DNA of 35,964 bases from Hygrocybe punicea (taxonomy: Eukaryota > Basidiomycota > Agaricomycetes > Agaricales > Hygrophoraceae): the NCBI GenBank assembly GCA_963556145.1, contig CAUVYJ010000008.1:1-35964 (forward strand). The letters are read 5' to 3'. The position numbers were made by a program, and so were the translations under genes. A model generated the notes under the pieces. The model worked only from the letters and a program-made list of their open reading frames with translations. It did no database searches and was not told where the DNA came from. This document shows, piece after piece, positions 23,427 to 32,850 of the stretch; position 1 is the stretch's first letter; every line of letters starts with the position of its first letter.

Positions 23427-23812
23427 AGCTCGCTGATACACTGTACGGGCCAACGAGAATAGATTGACCAATGGGAGCACCTGAGCCAAGGCCAATGGGA
23501 GCGTGGAGCTTGTTGATACTCAGTACAGGCGAACGAGAACGGCTAGAGCGATGGGAGCACCCGAGCCAAGACACGCCTGGAGGCTGGAGCTCGCTTGTAC
23601 TTTGTACAGGCGAGCGAGAATGGAACGAAGGAGTCTCGGAGGCCAAGAAGTTAGGGCAAGTCTGAGCCAAGACGAACAACGATGGAATGCAAGAGTCTCT
23701 GAGCCAAGAGGTTAGGGCACGTCTGAGCCAAGATAAAAGCTCGCTAGTACTTTGTACAGGCGAACGATGAGTCGGGGAATGCTCACTTGTACTTTGTACG
23801 GGTGAGCAATGA
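23427..23812. repeat. Five copies of a palindromic TGTACTTTGTACA-centred repeat upstream of the unknown hAT gene
   Basis: A unit of about 30 bases close to AGCTCGCTTGTACTTTGTAC followed by AGGCGAGCGA occurs at 23427, 23517, 23588, 23738 and 23780. Its arms are complementary (CTCGC with GCGAG, TGTAC with GTACA), so each copy is an imperfect palindrome. GAGCCAAG(A/G) elements lie between copies. The array sits between the start codon of the unknown gene (23334) and the right subterminal repeats, so it could be its promoter region or a transposase-binding region. Confidence 0.8.
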
Positions 23813-23877
23813 ACAAAACGGTAAATACAAACAACGGATCTGGCCGACCTGGGTCACCTGACAAATTTCCTTTTTTG

Positions 23878-23995
23878 GACGGTTAGCCGCGGCTTAGCCG
23901 TTGCCACAACGGTCCGGTCCGGCTAACAACCCATATATGGGTTAACCGTTGTTAGCCGTAGCCGAGCCGAGCCGGACCGAGCCGTGGCAACACTA
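23878..23995. repeat. hAT right subterminal repeats and TIR
   Basis: GTTAGCCG, GGCTTAGCCG, GCCGAGCCGAGCC and related words fill this stretch and end in the 23-bp TIR. An inverted pair around CCCATATATGGG lies at about 23930-23942. The vocabulary matches the left end. Confidence 0.9.
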
Positions 23996-24003
23996 GATGG
24001 AGG
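23996..24003. repeat. hAT target site duplication, right copy
   Basis: GATGGAGG follows the right TIR and is identical to 14660-14667. Confidence 0.97.
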
Positions 24004-24852
24004 CCCACCACCGCCGCAAAATGTTCACGCTACGATGGAGCGTTTATAAAGGAAATAAACGATCTGGAGAATCCAAACGTACTTCATCTACAATGGAAAT
24101 GGCATGTTCATTCGACACGACTGTACCATCTATCTATTCGCTGGACAGATACTAAATCTGATCCCTGCATGGCAGCAGAAAAGTCATGACTATAGTTGTA
24201 AAAGCAAGATATTCATCGAAGCACATACATTTTCTAACATCCCAATAGGTTTCCAAAATGCCAGAACGGAGAGAATGTCAAATGCCAAGTAGTTGAATGA
24301 CAAAAGTGCGCCGAGTTGTAGCCTGGAGTAATGGTTCAAACTTTACAACAGAACGATAAGAGAATGCTTGGGAGAGCAGTCGTCGCTTCTAGGCGTGGTC
24401 TTGATGGTCCATAGTAGAAAAGATGGAAGGGTGGTCCCAACAAAGGCGGAGTAGAACGGCGACTTGTCAAAGGCACCGGAGCCTTGGCCGTAGACAACCG
24501 AAATCGCATCTTTATCCGCCACCGAGATGTGATTTGGTGGGATTCGAACAATTGGACCACAGTTCTAACAAACCATGTTAATGGGTCGAAGAGAAAATAG
24601 CAGCAGATATTGACATACTTTATGAGCCTCATTAACGGCGAGATACCAGCGTCCCAAACGAGCGTGATAAGCAAACCAAAGTGGTGTCCAGCGGGCGACA
24701 AACGGTCCAGGAATATGGCCAAGAGGATCGCGTTTGGAAAAGATTTGTCCCAGAAATTTTGTGAGCAACGTTGAGATCATAATAATAACTATCAGGAAGG
24801 AGAAATCCACCGACGGGGAGAGTTTTACCCGAGACATTGTGGGAGTTGGCAC
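24004..24852 (-). pseudogene. Cytochrome P450, N-terminal part of the gene split by the hAT element
   Basis: The reverse-strand start (ATG at 24852, or the next at 24837) is followed by a membrane anchor FSFLIVIIMISTLLTKFLG and the hinge and proline segment RDPLGHIPGPFVARWTPLWF. After an intron the line reads [31 protein letters not shown] and SPFYSAFV. Beyond this the frame changes: DHQDHA, a TAG, then [20 protein letters not shown]. Further on, FNYLAFDILSVLAF and GMLEN recall the P450 C-D helices, and GSDLVSVQ follows an intron. The hAT TSD occurs just after VGLH. Together with 13685-14667 almost all P450 landmarks are present. The frameshift and TAG are unlike the TGA-only damage of the transposons and show independent decay. 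Confidence 0.8.
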
Positions 24853-24939
24853 TGCAGGGATGCAGACCCGACGTCAGAGGCTTGAGCTTGGAGCTGACGA
24901 CGACGTCCTTATGTACTCTGCCGGTGGTGTATGCCATGG

Positions 24940-25479
24940 TCAAAAATTATGCAAGGTCAAGATGCGAAAAGTTGTTGAGGAACAGCGAGAGGATCGATGA
25001 AGGTTTGTCATGAACAGGATCTGGTAGAAGGAAGGTACCGCAGCCTTCGGATGGGAATTTCTTAAAATCAGAAGAATCTCTAATGGTCTAAAAACCTGAC
25101 TTACTCGGACTCCAGTCAACCCTCGAATGAATAGCAAATTGAGAGCGGAACAGCCAAGCAATAATGGACTCGATAGATGGAGCGTGTGGAGTAGTGAACT
25201 AGTAGTAGTATTGCGATTGATGGAAATAGGTGGCTGACGGTTGAAAAAATAGTGAGTATATTCAAGTAGAGATATAAAAAGACGTGTACCCCCATAACTG
25301 AGAACTTGATGTACTTGCCCACGACCCGGCAAGCAGCCACCAGTTTTCTTGTACTCGTCAATCACGTGTTGCAATTGCTCGCGCGGTTCTGTTAAGTTCA
25401 TATCTTCAAGACGTCCACTGGCAGGCTCGCTCAGGCATAAGGTATGTACCTGGCTGGTCTCAATGTATGGCGAACTCAA
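24940..25479 (-). CDS. Unidentified reverse-strand open frame
   Basis: A 179-codon frame begins MSSPYIETSQVHTLCLSEPA and continues LTEPREQLQHVIDEYKKTGG and CLPGRGQVHQVLSYGG before becoming low-quality, Leu/Ser-rich sequence that may be intronic. The first 65 or so residues look protein-like, with a plausible helix, but I do not recognise the family. It lies just upstream of the P450 start on the same strand and could be the end of another exon set. Confidence 0.3.
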   Translation of the reverse strand: MSSPYIETSQVHTLCLSEPASGRLEDMNLTEPREQLQHVIDEYKKTGGCLPGRGQVHQVLSYGGTRLFISLLEYTHYFFNRQPPISINRNTTTSSLLHTLHLSSPLLLGCSALNLLFIRGLTGVRVSQVFRPLEILLILRNSHPKAAVPSFYQILFMTNLHRSSRCSSTTFRILTLHNF

Positions 25480-25711
25480 CTCCTAGAAGGTCACCCCTTA
25501 CCAACCCATCCTGTGTTCTGCAGCAAGTGATCGCCCTTAAATTTTAACGGTTTTCCCAACCTTCAGATATTTTCCTTGATATCCTTCTGGTGCGCACTGT
25601 TTCTATAAGTTTCAGTGATGGTATTTTCTGAGTCTGTTGAAACACCAATTTTCTTAGTTGAACGACATCGAACACCAATTGATCGAACGCCAATTGATCT
25701 ACACTAGGAAA

Positions 25712-28700
25712 ATGGTTAAAACTAAAGCAACGGCTGGCAAGAGGCCAAAGGTATGTCTTTCTCTTTATTCAGGTAGCCATACAGCACTGTTAGCTAAGTC
25801 CGAACCAGGTCATTAAAGGTTCTCGTGTTCACAACACACGGAGTGGCCAAATACCCTTACCTTCAGCAAAGTCGTCTGTTACATTTCCAACTCCACTTCC
25901 GACCCCGATGCCCATTCCAATACCTACCATGACGATTCTACACTGCCACCTTCCTTTTTTATTTCATTTTGTCCTTCGTCTTTGTTTCGATGTCATTGTT
26001 TCTTCATTCGGACATCCTTGTACTTTCTTGTTCTTGTTCTCTTTTTGTCCCACCTTCTAGAACAATCCAGACCGACCATGGACATATCCACGTGACCTCG
26101 TTGTACCCAAATAGTCTCCTTGCTGACGGATGTCACCGACATTGTCTTTTCCCTTTGATATCTTGTTTACGCTATCCCACGACAAACCGATCACAATGGC
26201 TGTACTCCCGAAACAGCTCATTACCGTAATTATCATTGGCAGCATCGCCATCACTTTCCTGATCGGTTTCTACCTTGTTATGATCTATCTTTGGCATCGG
26301 CACCGAAACCCTTCCGCCATTGATACTTCTGACTTCCACCTCGACAATATATCGACACGTAATTGACAATTGCCATTCCCGGATATTTGGTTTCCATATT
26401 CATACCCTGTGCCCACCATTATCCTCCCTGACGATCCGACGACATTCCTCACCTGCATGCGAACTCTGGACAATCCCCGATCACAAGACATTTCACTGTT
26501 CTCTCTAATCCGACCATCGCCGGAGCATACTCTTTTAGACTTCGACCACAGACCATACGACTTCCCAAACAGTGAACCAACCCCCATCGCATATTGTTCG
26601 CACGACACCGCTTCAATGCAGTACCCGACAACTTGTTCCCACAGCTTGTCAGTCGTGCCATGACTCGACACCTGGACCCACGTTCATTTATCCTTTTCCA
26701 TCATGATCTCGATACCTCCCACACTCGTTTACAATGATACCCTTTCTTGGACGAATACCGACATCAAGTGGACCTTCTTGTTCCACAAACAGGACAAGAC
26801 ATCGCTCCTCGATACGTCATCAACACAGACATCGTCATCCGGTACAGCTTGTGCTGTTCACATGTCTGACCTCGACTAGCCCACCGTCCTAGTTGGTTTT
26901 CCTTCCACACATTCCTTTGTTTTCTTTCATGCAAACCTTGCCACTACATCCACACCACCTCAAGACATTCTCATCACCAATCCCACACTGGATGATACCC
27001 ATCTTCGACCCGACCGTGCAATGCACTTGCTAGATTGCACACTTGCTTGTTACAGCAAGTGTAGACCCCAAATAGGCAATTCTGCACATCACATGATCCG
27101 ATGACAAATCATCCGAGTCATCTGGACCTCACCTCTCCCTCAATGACACCCGGGCCTCCAGTTGGATCGCGAGAACATCGACATGAGGACGCCTCATGTG
27201 CGCCTCATGGTGAACACATGGTAGAGTTGGACATGTTATGGCTTCATGGTTGTATTTCTATTTACCTCCCCTCAAGACCAGTCACTATATATACTGTTCT
27301 TGTTGTTGGTTCGGACTTTTTCTTCTTTTCCTTTCTTTACGTTTAGTCTGGTTCTTGGGGCAGACTCATCTTGTTTTGGGTAACCCCCACGGCTCGCAAT
27401 GACATTAGACCTTAACCCCCCCTTCTTAGCAGTGTTGTCTTAGCTGTAAGCAACAATGAAAGCTGCTGTTCTCCCCTCTGGAAGCCGATCCCCTGTTAAG
27501 TTGATTGTTGCCGGAGCCCGCTGCAGAAGCGATCCGTAACATCGTCCTTGATTCCAAGTGTCCACGGACCGAAGGTTTCTCGTTACCGACTATATAGATC
27601 CAAGAATCCAAACGACAAAAAAGGTGAAGCTCGAGAAACAAGATTCTTCAATCGGAGGGCGAATCTGTTCAAACAGTTTATCGAAAGATCGCCCGGTGTG
27701 ATCATATATGTTGCACTTCTGTCAGCCACTGTTAACCACTGGATTTATTCTGTTTCACCCAGCTGTTTGTTCCGGCGTACGCCTTGATGACCTCCGCAAA
27801 CGAACAATCACTCCAACGGTTCAGGCGGCTGCGGAGAAGAAGATGAGAGAGATGGAGGCCTCTGGGATAACTCCCAGGAGTCTTTCAGGTAAATGGGTGG
27901 AGGACGTTTCTGAAAATCCAGAATGGTTGGTGATTTATGCTGGCCAGCATGAGGACGGCGGGAAAGTACTTCAAGATGGATTTCAAGTAAGTATCCGTCC
28001 TATAACTTCAAGTTAGAATTCTAAGTATTTTCAAGGATTATGAACAACAGTACATGTTACAGCAAACACAAGATTCTATGGCTAAACTCACCGTCGCTCA
28101 TCCACCCATTGATGGAGACAAGAGGCACCAGGCCAACGTCGATTACCCTTTTATGGATTATGATGACTTGTCAGATGAAGAGATGGAACCTAAATACAGT
28201 TTGTGGATAGTTTGATCATTTTTCAAGCGATTTACATTTTTTAGATCACTACTCAGATCCAATATATGAGGCAGATATGACTGAACAAGTTGGACTAAGG
28301 CATGATGTGGAGTGCTGGTATGAACAGGCACATGAGGTATTCAATTTTATACAATTATTTGACTTTAACACTAATTTTGCATATGTGACAGGATTTAGGG
28401 CCCCTACCCTCAGGCGATCTCATGGGGGCTGGAAGTGTTACTCGGCATATGAATGGGCGGCAATATCTTCAGGCTAATTCCATGCAAGCAAAATATTTGA
28501 ATCATTTGCTGAAAGCAACAGTTCCAGCTATACATGCCAAACTTATTCGGGCAGCTGCAGCAGGACGATGGTTTCAAGAACTCAATGACCGGCCTTTTCT
28601 AGGCATGGCAACTGTGTGGAAGCTTCAAGTTGGTGTTCATCTTGACGAATCTGACTGGGAGTTGTGTGTCATTACATGTGGTGGTGCATTTACTGGAGGA

Positions 28701-28983
28701 CATTTATACCTTCCGGATTTGAATCTTTGTCTTCTGTAAGTAGTTTATTCTGCTAATTATTTCCATTGATAACTAACTATTTTATAGTTATAAACCTGGT
28801 GACATAGTCATCTTTCGTTCGCCTTATCTTTTCCATGGTATTAGTCGGTGGGAACCTCTCCCAAGGTTACCCACTGACCAATGTACTCCTGGACGCGTAG
28901 CATGGGTCCATTTTACACACAAGAAAGTGATGGAACATCTTGAAGGAAAACCTGCAGGTTGGTTTGCTAAACAGGGACGTTAG
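25712..28983 (+). CDS. TET/JBP-like 2-oxoglutarate/Fe(II) dioxygenase, coding frame split by a solo LTR
   Basis: Seven exons can be joined: 25712-25750, 25809-25876 plus 27547-27695 (one exon split by the LTR), 27763-27986, 28051-28198, 28245-28336, 28392-28735 and 28788-28983. Leaving out the LTR and one TSD copy, the exons encode about 419 residues with no stop or frameshift. The N-terminus is basic (MVKTKATAGKRPK), with a helical, charged middle section. The oxygenase core is near the C-terminus: KLQVGVHLDESDWELC gives the HxD iron motif, then GGAFTGGHLYLPDL, YKPGDIVIF, the distal His in SPYLFHGI and the 2-oxoglutarate-binding Arg in GRVAWVHF. This pattern fits the fungal TET/JBP-like family linked to oxidation of 5-methylcytosine and to KDZ transposons; substrate and activity here are inferred. 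All expected ligands are present, so the LTR is the only visible lesion. Confidence 0.72.
25872..25876. repeat. Solo LTR target site duplication, left copy
   Basis: TCGTC precedes the LTR start; the same five bases follow its end at 27542-27546. Confidence 0.93.
25877..27541 (+). mobile_element. Solo LTR, 1,665 bp
   Basis: The repeat starts TGTTAC and ends GTAACA, the short inverted termini of retroviral-type LTRs, and is bounded on both sides by the 5-bp duplication TCGTC. There is no internal retrotransposon sequence, so this is the product of LTR-LTR recombination. The first 0.8 kb matches the reverse complement of 1-802. A TATA-like CACTATATATACTG lies near 27283-27296, about 250 bases before the end, and could be the LTR promoter. 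It interrupts exon 2 of the oxygenase gene. Confidence 0.93.
26130..26366 (+). CDS. Small membrane-protein-like frame inside the LTR
   Basis: The 78-codon frame has a hydrophobic stretch, LITVIIIGSIAITFLIGFYL, followed by a basic end, WHRHRNP, as in a single-pass membrane peptide. The other LTR copy keeps it open with 4 changes in 73 residues. An overlapping antisense frame (26172-26369) is also open in both copies, so the conservation may only reflect recent common ancestry. There is no evidence that it is expressed. Confidence 0.3.
   Translation: MSPTLSFPFDILFTLSHDKPITMAVLPKQLITVIIIGSIAITFLIGFYLVMIYLWHRHRNPSAIDTSDFHLDNISTRN
27542..27546. repeat. Solo LTR target site duplication, right copy
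   Basis: TCGTC directly follows the GTAACA end of the LTR and matches 25872-25876. Coding sequence of the oxygenase resumes immediately after it, in frame. Confidence 0.93.
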
Positions 28984-29035
28984 AGGGGACTAGTGGTGAA
29001 AATAGTTTGTGGAAATACAGATGACCCACAATTGC

Positions 29036-30713
29036 ACCAAAATTATGACCGATTTCATGCGCCACGACTTGCCACTCTACACGCCCAGCAGTCGAGACCC
29101 TGGTACCAGACACCACTGAAGGTGCTGTCCCGGATGATGTGTATTGGCATCTGTGAAATGTTGGCAAATTCAAGACAGTAACGAACGCAGTCGCCAGAGG
29201 ATAACGTACAGTGTTGAAAGCCACGCAATACCCACCTCTGAACCAGTTGGACAGCCACTCATGAGGTGCCATAGCCCAGCACCATCATCACCTTTATCCC
29301 CTCTCCACTGTGAGAACAAGGAAAGACGATTGTTGAGGGTGACGGAGCTGCAGTCGACGTTCCATGGAGTGATGGGATTCGGACATCTAATTGTGTGGTG
29401 ACGACATGGGGGAGGATACGGAAGACAAAGACACTCACGTTTGGTTATGAATTTGGAGGTCGATTATGCCGAGACTGACCTTGAAAGTTGACTGGCGTGA
29501 ACCAAAATGATGAGTCCAGTGAAGGATGACAATTAAGAGTAATATTACCTTGTATAAAGCACTAGCGGAATTCCAGACAGTTTGGTAGCATTCATTTGCG
29601 ATCCATGTAGTGTGGTATATTCGCAGTCTGCAGTGACACCCATATACACCTAGCGCATATAAGCTTTCACTTGTAAACTTCCGACGAAAACCACAAAAAC
29701 ACTTTCTGACTTCTCGGACATCCTGCAGTGTTACCAATAGAATCCACGTATCTGTGAAAAAAGCTTAGGATAACTGCGTGCAGGGAATTAACAATGCTCA
29801 CGTTGCTCCAGAACTCCCACTCATCACGTCATCACCCCTCTCCAGTGGATCTAATATGTTGAAAGGATCGTACCACAAGTCTTTCACAGGTTGTTTCCGT
29901 AGGGTTGGATTCAGCAGCGGATCCGTGTTGTACGAGAGGTGGTCATGGCCACAGGGATGGGGAAGATACGAAGTAGCAGCCAAGGTTCCAAAAGCCTGCT
30001 CCTCCAGCACGGTCATCACGTCTGAGTCATGCCAAATCACAAGCGACACATCGGTGTCCTCAGACACATCTCTGAGTTCCGGATCGCGGGGATGCTCGTG
30101 GCGCAGGGAGTTGTCTCTGGTCACGATGGTGTGCATCACGCCACTCACAGTGAATGCGCCCTTGAACACTGGTGCGACTGCGACGTCGGTGTCACCTTGA
30201 TTATGTACCATGATGCGCGCCCAACCCAAAACTGATTCGTCCGCGAACCGAGGGAGGACCCCAGCAGCATCTTCTCGCGAATGCGCACTATGTATGACCT
30301 TGCCCCAGTATGCCTTGACAGACTCATGCAGCAGGGGCCTGGAGCGTATGAGTTGGGAATGGCCCCCGGATACAGGGTGGTAGACATTGACGCGTGCTGC
30401 AGGGTGGACGAGGTGGTCGTTTGGGTGCAAGTGCAGATAGGACGAGACGAAATGTGTCGTCATGCCGGAGAACATTGGAGCGCTGGGAGAGGTGGTTATG
30501 TGGGTGTCAGGGGATAATTTCGAGGGAGATGGTGGAGGGATGTGCGAGACTCTTGAGTGGCCTTGGCGGGGCACTGCAGGCTGGTGAAAGGAGAAATCTA
30601 GTTCGAGGATAATAAGGAGCAATATACATGGACTGACCAGAGACTAGAACGGAGGATAAGAGAAGGAGCACGGTGACAACGATCAGTGCATATCTTGAAA
30701 AGTTTGGAAACAT
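29036..30713 (-). pseudogene. ADAM-type (M12B) zinc metalloprotease, truncated after the zinc motif
   Basis: The reverse-strand ATG at 30713 starts a signal peptide, MFPNFSRYALIVVTVLLLLS followed by SVLVSG. After an intron the propeptide begins PLKSLAHPSTISLEIIP and meets TGA at 30507-30509. A second frame carries HLHPNDHLVHPAARVNVYHP, SVKAYWGKVIHSAHSREDAA, VLGWARIMVHNQGD, SLVIWHDSDV and NTDPLLNPTLRKQPV, typical of the fungal ADAM propeptide. Exons further left give IGNTAGCPRSQKV, GVTADCEY, a frameshift, WNSASALYK and [18 protein letters not shown]. Next come [20 protein letters not shown] and [18 protein letters not shown], then the zinc site VAHEIGHNFGAI at about 29040. The disintegrin, Cys-rich and membrane parts are absent; the sequence stops about 50 bases from the end of the oxygenase gene. 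Loss of frame in two places and missing domains make it non-functional. Confidence 0.88.
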
Positions 30714-30982
30714 TCAAAGAGAAAAATATCTTGTATTAGAATGAGATTCGGCCTGTGCATGAACGAACGTCCAACCAGGTTGGGAAAAGGGAAAGGCTGG
30801 CTAGTAGAAACAAAGCAGAAAAGGTACACGTAAGACATCCATCACACATCACTAGTACTGGGCAGTGCACGGTAACTAGCTTGAGGGAGCGAAAGAGCGA
30901 TCAAGATATTCATCTACAATATCCTGCTAGGTCCCACTGCCCTTGCCACCTCAGCGCTCAGCATCTGGATCTCCTCACAAAC

Positions 30983-31246
30983 CTGACTGCGCACGAACTG
31001 AAAGTTACCAGGTTGCCTGGAACCCAGTATCAGGTGAAGAATCAACTGTGGACGTTTTCATGTATCTCCTGCACACATTGGGAGTTGCAACGACATATGG
31101 GGAGTGGAGGTATGCCAAAATGGACGTCTGTCGTCTGTATCATGGACAGGGATAATATCCTACTTCTCTTTCAAGAAGAAAAACGATACTTGGAAGTCAT
31201 CGATCCTCGACCTCAGCTCATCGCCGAAGCCATCGCATCTGCTTAA
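30983..31246 (+). pseudogene. Possible PD-(D/E)xK nuclease-fold fragment
   Basis: The end of a 163-codon frame reads WELQRHMGSGGMPKWTSVVC, IMDRDNILLLFQEEKRYLE and DPRPQLIAEAIASA. The pattern of a hydrophobic strand ending in (E/Q)-E-x-K followed by a helix with a conserved Gln (PQLIAEAIA) resembles restriction-endonuclease-fold domains of basidiomycete hypothetical proteins. The upstream part of the frame is not protein-like, and the frame stops directly after the helix. I see no matching continuation, so this is at best a relic; an unrelated hypothetical protein is equally possible. Confidence 0.3.
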
Positions 31247-32459
31247 TATCACAGCATACACTCAAGCTGCTGCAAGCTGTCCAGAGAAGCCAATATCCGG
31301 CTACATGTATGTATGCCAAGCAATTCTCACACTCTCGTATGCCAAGTTCTTATCCATATTTTGACAGGACCCATCGTTGGTTTGAAATTTGGATGAAAGA
31401 ACACGATTGTTTTAAACACTCACAAGGCTGTCGGACCTCTTGGATAAGCAAACTGCTATTTATTCTGATTGTATGTGCCGCATTTCCCTTTGCTCTTAAA
31501 TTGAAAGATTTTGCCAAGGCCCTCGTTTTATCGCTGGAGAAATGCTGACAGGCTGTTTATTCCTCGTCTTCAGTAGATATGGTGATCTGTACGATCTGTA
31601 CGATATTTCTCTTCCAATGTGATCAATAGCTCATCCTTTTTATTGAAAATTTAGATGGCGTAGGTTGCGCAGAGTGCATCACGGAGGTCGTTACTCGCAT
31701 GCTGCTGAAAACTACTACACGCTTCAAGAAACAGAAACAGAAGTCGCTGATAGTTTCCTCAAAAATTGCGATGCCTGGGATGGCCATCTAATGAGTTATT
31801 TTCTTCTTTTAACACACCTTTCATATCACATTCACTCCATCCATGTGCGTTGACATCTTGCATATGATTTGAATACCACCTAACCAAGGAGTCAACTGGC
31901 AACAGATACACGTCGAAGAGCACACCATCGCTCGCTGGCCCTAGGTTATACGGCAACATTCAACTGGCTTGTAGAGTATAGCGTGTGTAACGGGATTGAT
32001 GAACCCGACAGCAGGAAAAATTCTTGCACCAATGCCATCCACCGGATCCTGAAGGACGCGCAACTCAGCCAAGTTGTTCTCGTGCAAAGTCAGGAACATC
32101 ATACCGGTTCAGCGTTCTGCTTCGTAATCGCGCACAATCAGACACGTGAGGGGCTGGAAAGAGCAACAAAGGAGAGAATTGAGAGGGTGCAGAAAGCTTT
32201 TGGGAGAGACGACCCGCCAAAGTGGCACTTGATGGGCAGGGTGAGTGGTCTCTACTCGTGCATCCTGCCGACCTCACTCATTAGTGCATAGTTTCGTCAC
32301 CCTCGTAAAGTCAAGACTGGCTGAACTTGTATTTTAACTGCATACACCCATATCCTTTGTCTCTGACTCGTCTCTGGAGAATTGCCCTGTTTTATCATAT
32401 CGTATGCTGTGTATTTTTCCTCTGTGACGATCGTGTGATCAGTGACATGTTAGTCCAAA
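31247..32459. other. Region without a recognisable gene
   Basis: Several short frames occur. One at 31983-32291 (NAIHRILKDAQLSQVVLVQS and LERATKERIERVQKAFGRDD) looks protein-like and may be an exon, but I cannot name it. No repeats or RNA genes were noticed. Confidence 0.35.
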
Positions 32460-32664
32460 GGTACTGAAGGTTCCCTAATTATAACAAAAAGTCACATCAC
32501 ACAAGGCCATTGTTAGTTATCTCAAGGGAAAAGTCACGTCACATTTGACCTTTCCACCTGCCATATATAGTAACTTTTGGACCCTATAAGTTATAACCCA
32601 AAATGGATTAGGGTCCTACTATATAAGGCAATAATTGTTATCAAAATACCAAATTGTTAAGGTC

Positions 32665-32668
32665 ACGC
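32665..32668. repeat. LTR-element target duplication, left copy
   Basis: ACGC precedes the left LTR and also follows the right LTR at 35120-35123. Confidence 0.8.
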
Positions 32669-32823
32669 TGTGGTAGGGAGATCTGGTAGATCACGTGACC
32701 TTCCCACGGTTGGATTCAGTAGATAGCTCTGTTTGGTAGTCAGTAGGATCAGGATTGATCTTAGTGACTCGAGCTTAGCGATTGAGCTAGAGGACTCCCT
32801 GCTAGCCCATCGGCACCTCTCCA
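32669..32823 (+). repeat. Left LTR of the non-autonomous element
   Basis: It has TG...CA termini, is identical to 34965-35119 as read by eye, and contains a short palindrome, AGATCTGGTAGATCACGTGA. Confidence 0.93.
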
Positions 32824-32826
32824 TCG

Positions 32827-32850
32827 TGGTGATGAGAGCGCGATTCGACC
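32827..32850 (-). promoter_or_regulatory. Candidate tRNA primer-binding site
   Basis: Starting at TGG, the reverse complement of 32827-32850 ends in ATCACCA and begins GGTCGAATC, resembling a tRNA T-arm plus acceptor 3' strand with CCA. The tRNA species was not identified. Confidence 0.6.

Larger units (their letters stand above)
14668..23995. mobile_element. Complete 9,328-bp hAT DNA transposon with cargo
   Basis: Both ends carry a perfect 23-bp terminal inverted repeat (14668-14690 and 23973-23995) starting TAGTGTTGCCACGG, flanked by the 8-bp duplication GATGGAGG. The TIR and duplication length are typical of hAT elements. Inside, in order, are AGCCG-rich subterminal sequence, a BCS1-like relic (-), a repeat-bearing spacer, a BED/hAT transposase (+), a large gene of unknown function (-), a palindromic repeat array and right subterminal repeats. 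The insertion lies within a P450 gene. Perfect TIRs and TSD indicate a fairly young insertion, yet both long genes contain nonsense codons, so the copy may have moved using transposase supplied by another element or been mutated rapidly afterwards. Confidence 0.96.

Noticed and set aside
26172..26369. Reverse-strand frame in the LTR, also open at 308-505
   Set aside because: It overlaps the membrane-peptide frame antisense, and conservation over so little divergence is not evidence of coding.
25877..27541. A full-length LTR retrotransposon in the oxygenase gene
   Set aside because: The 5-bp duplication directly flanks a single LTR and no internal genes are present, so it is a solo LTR.
32827..32850. 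A tRNA gene at the T-arm-like sequence
   Set aside because: Only the 3' part is present, right after an LTR, as expected of a primer-binding site rather than a gene.
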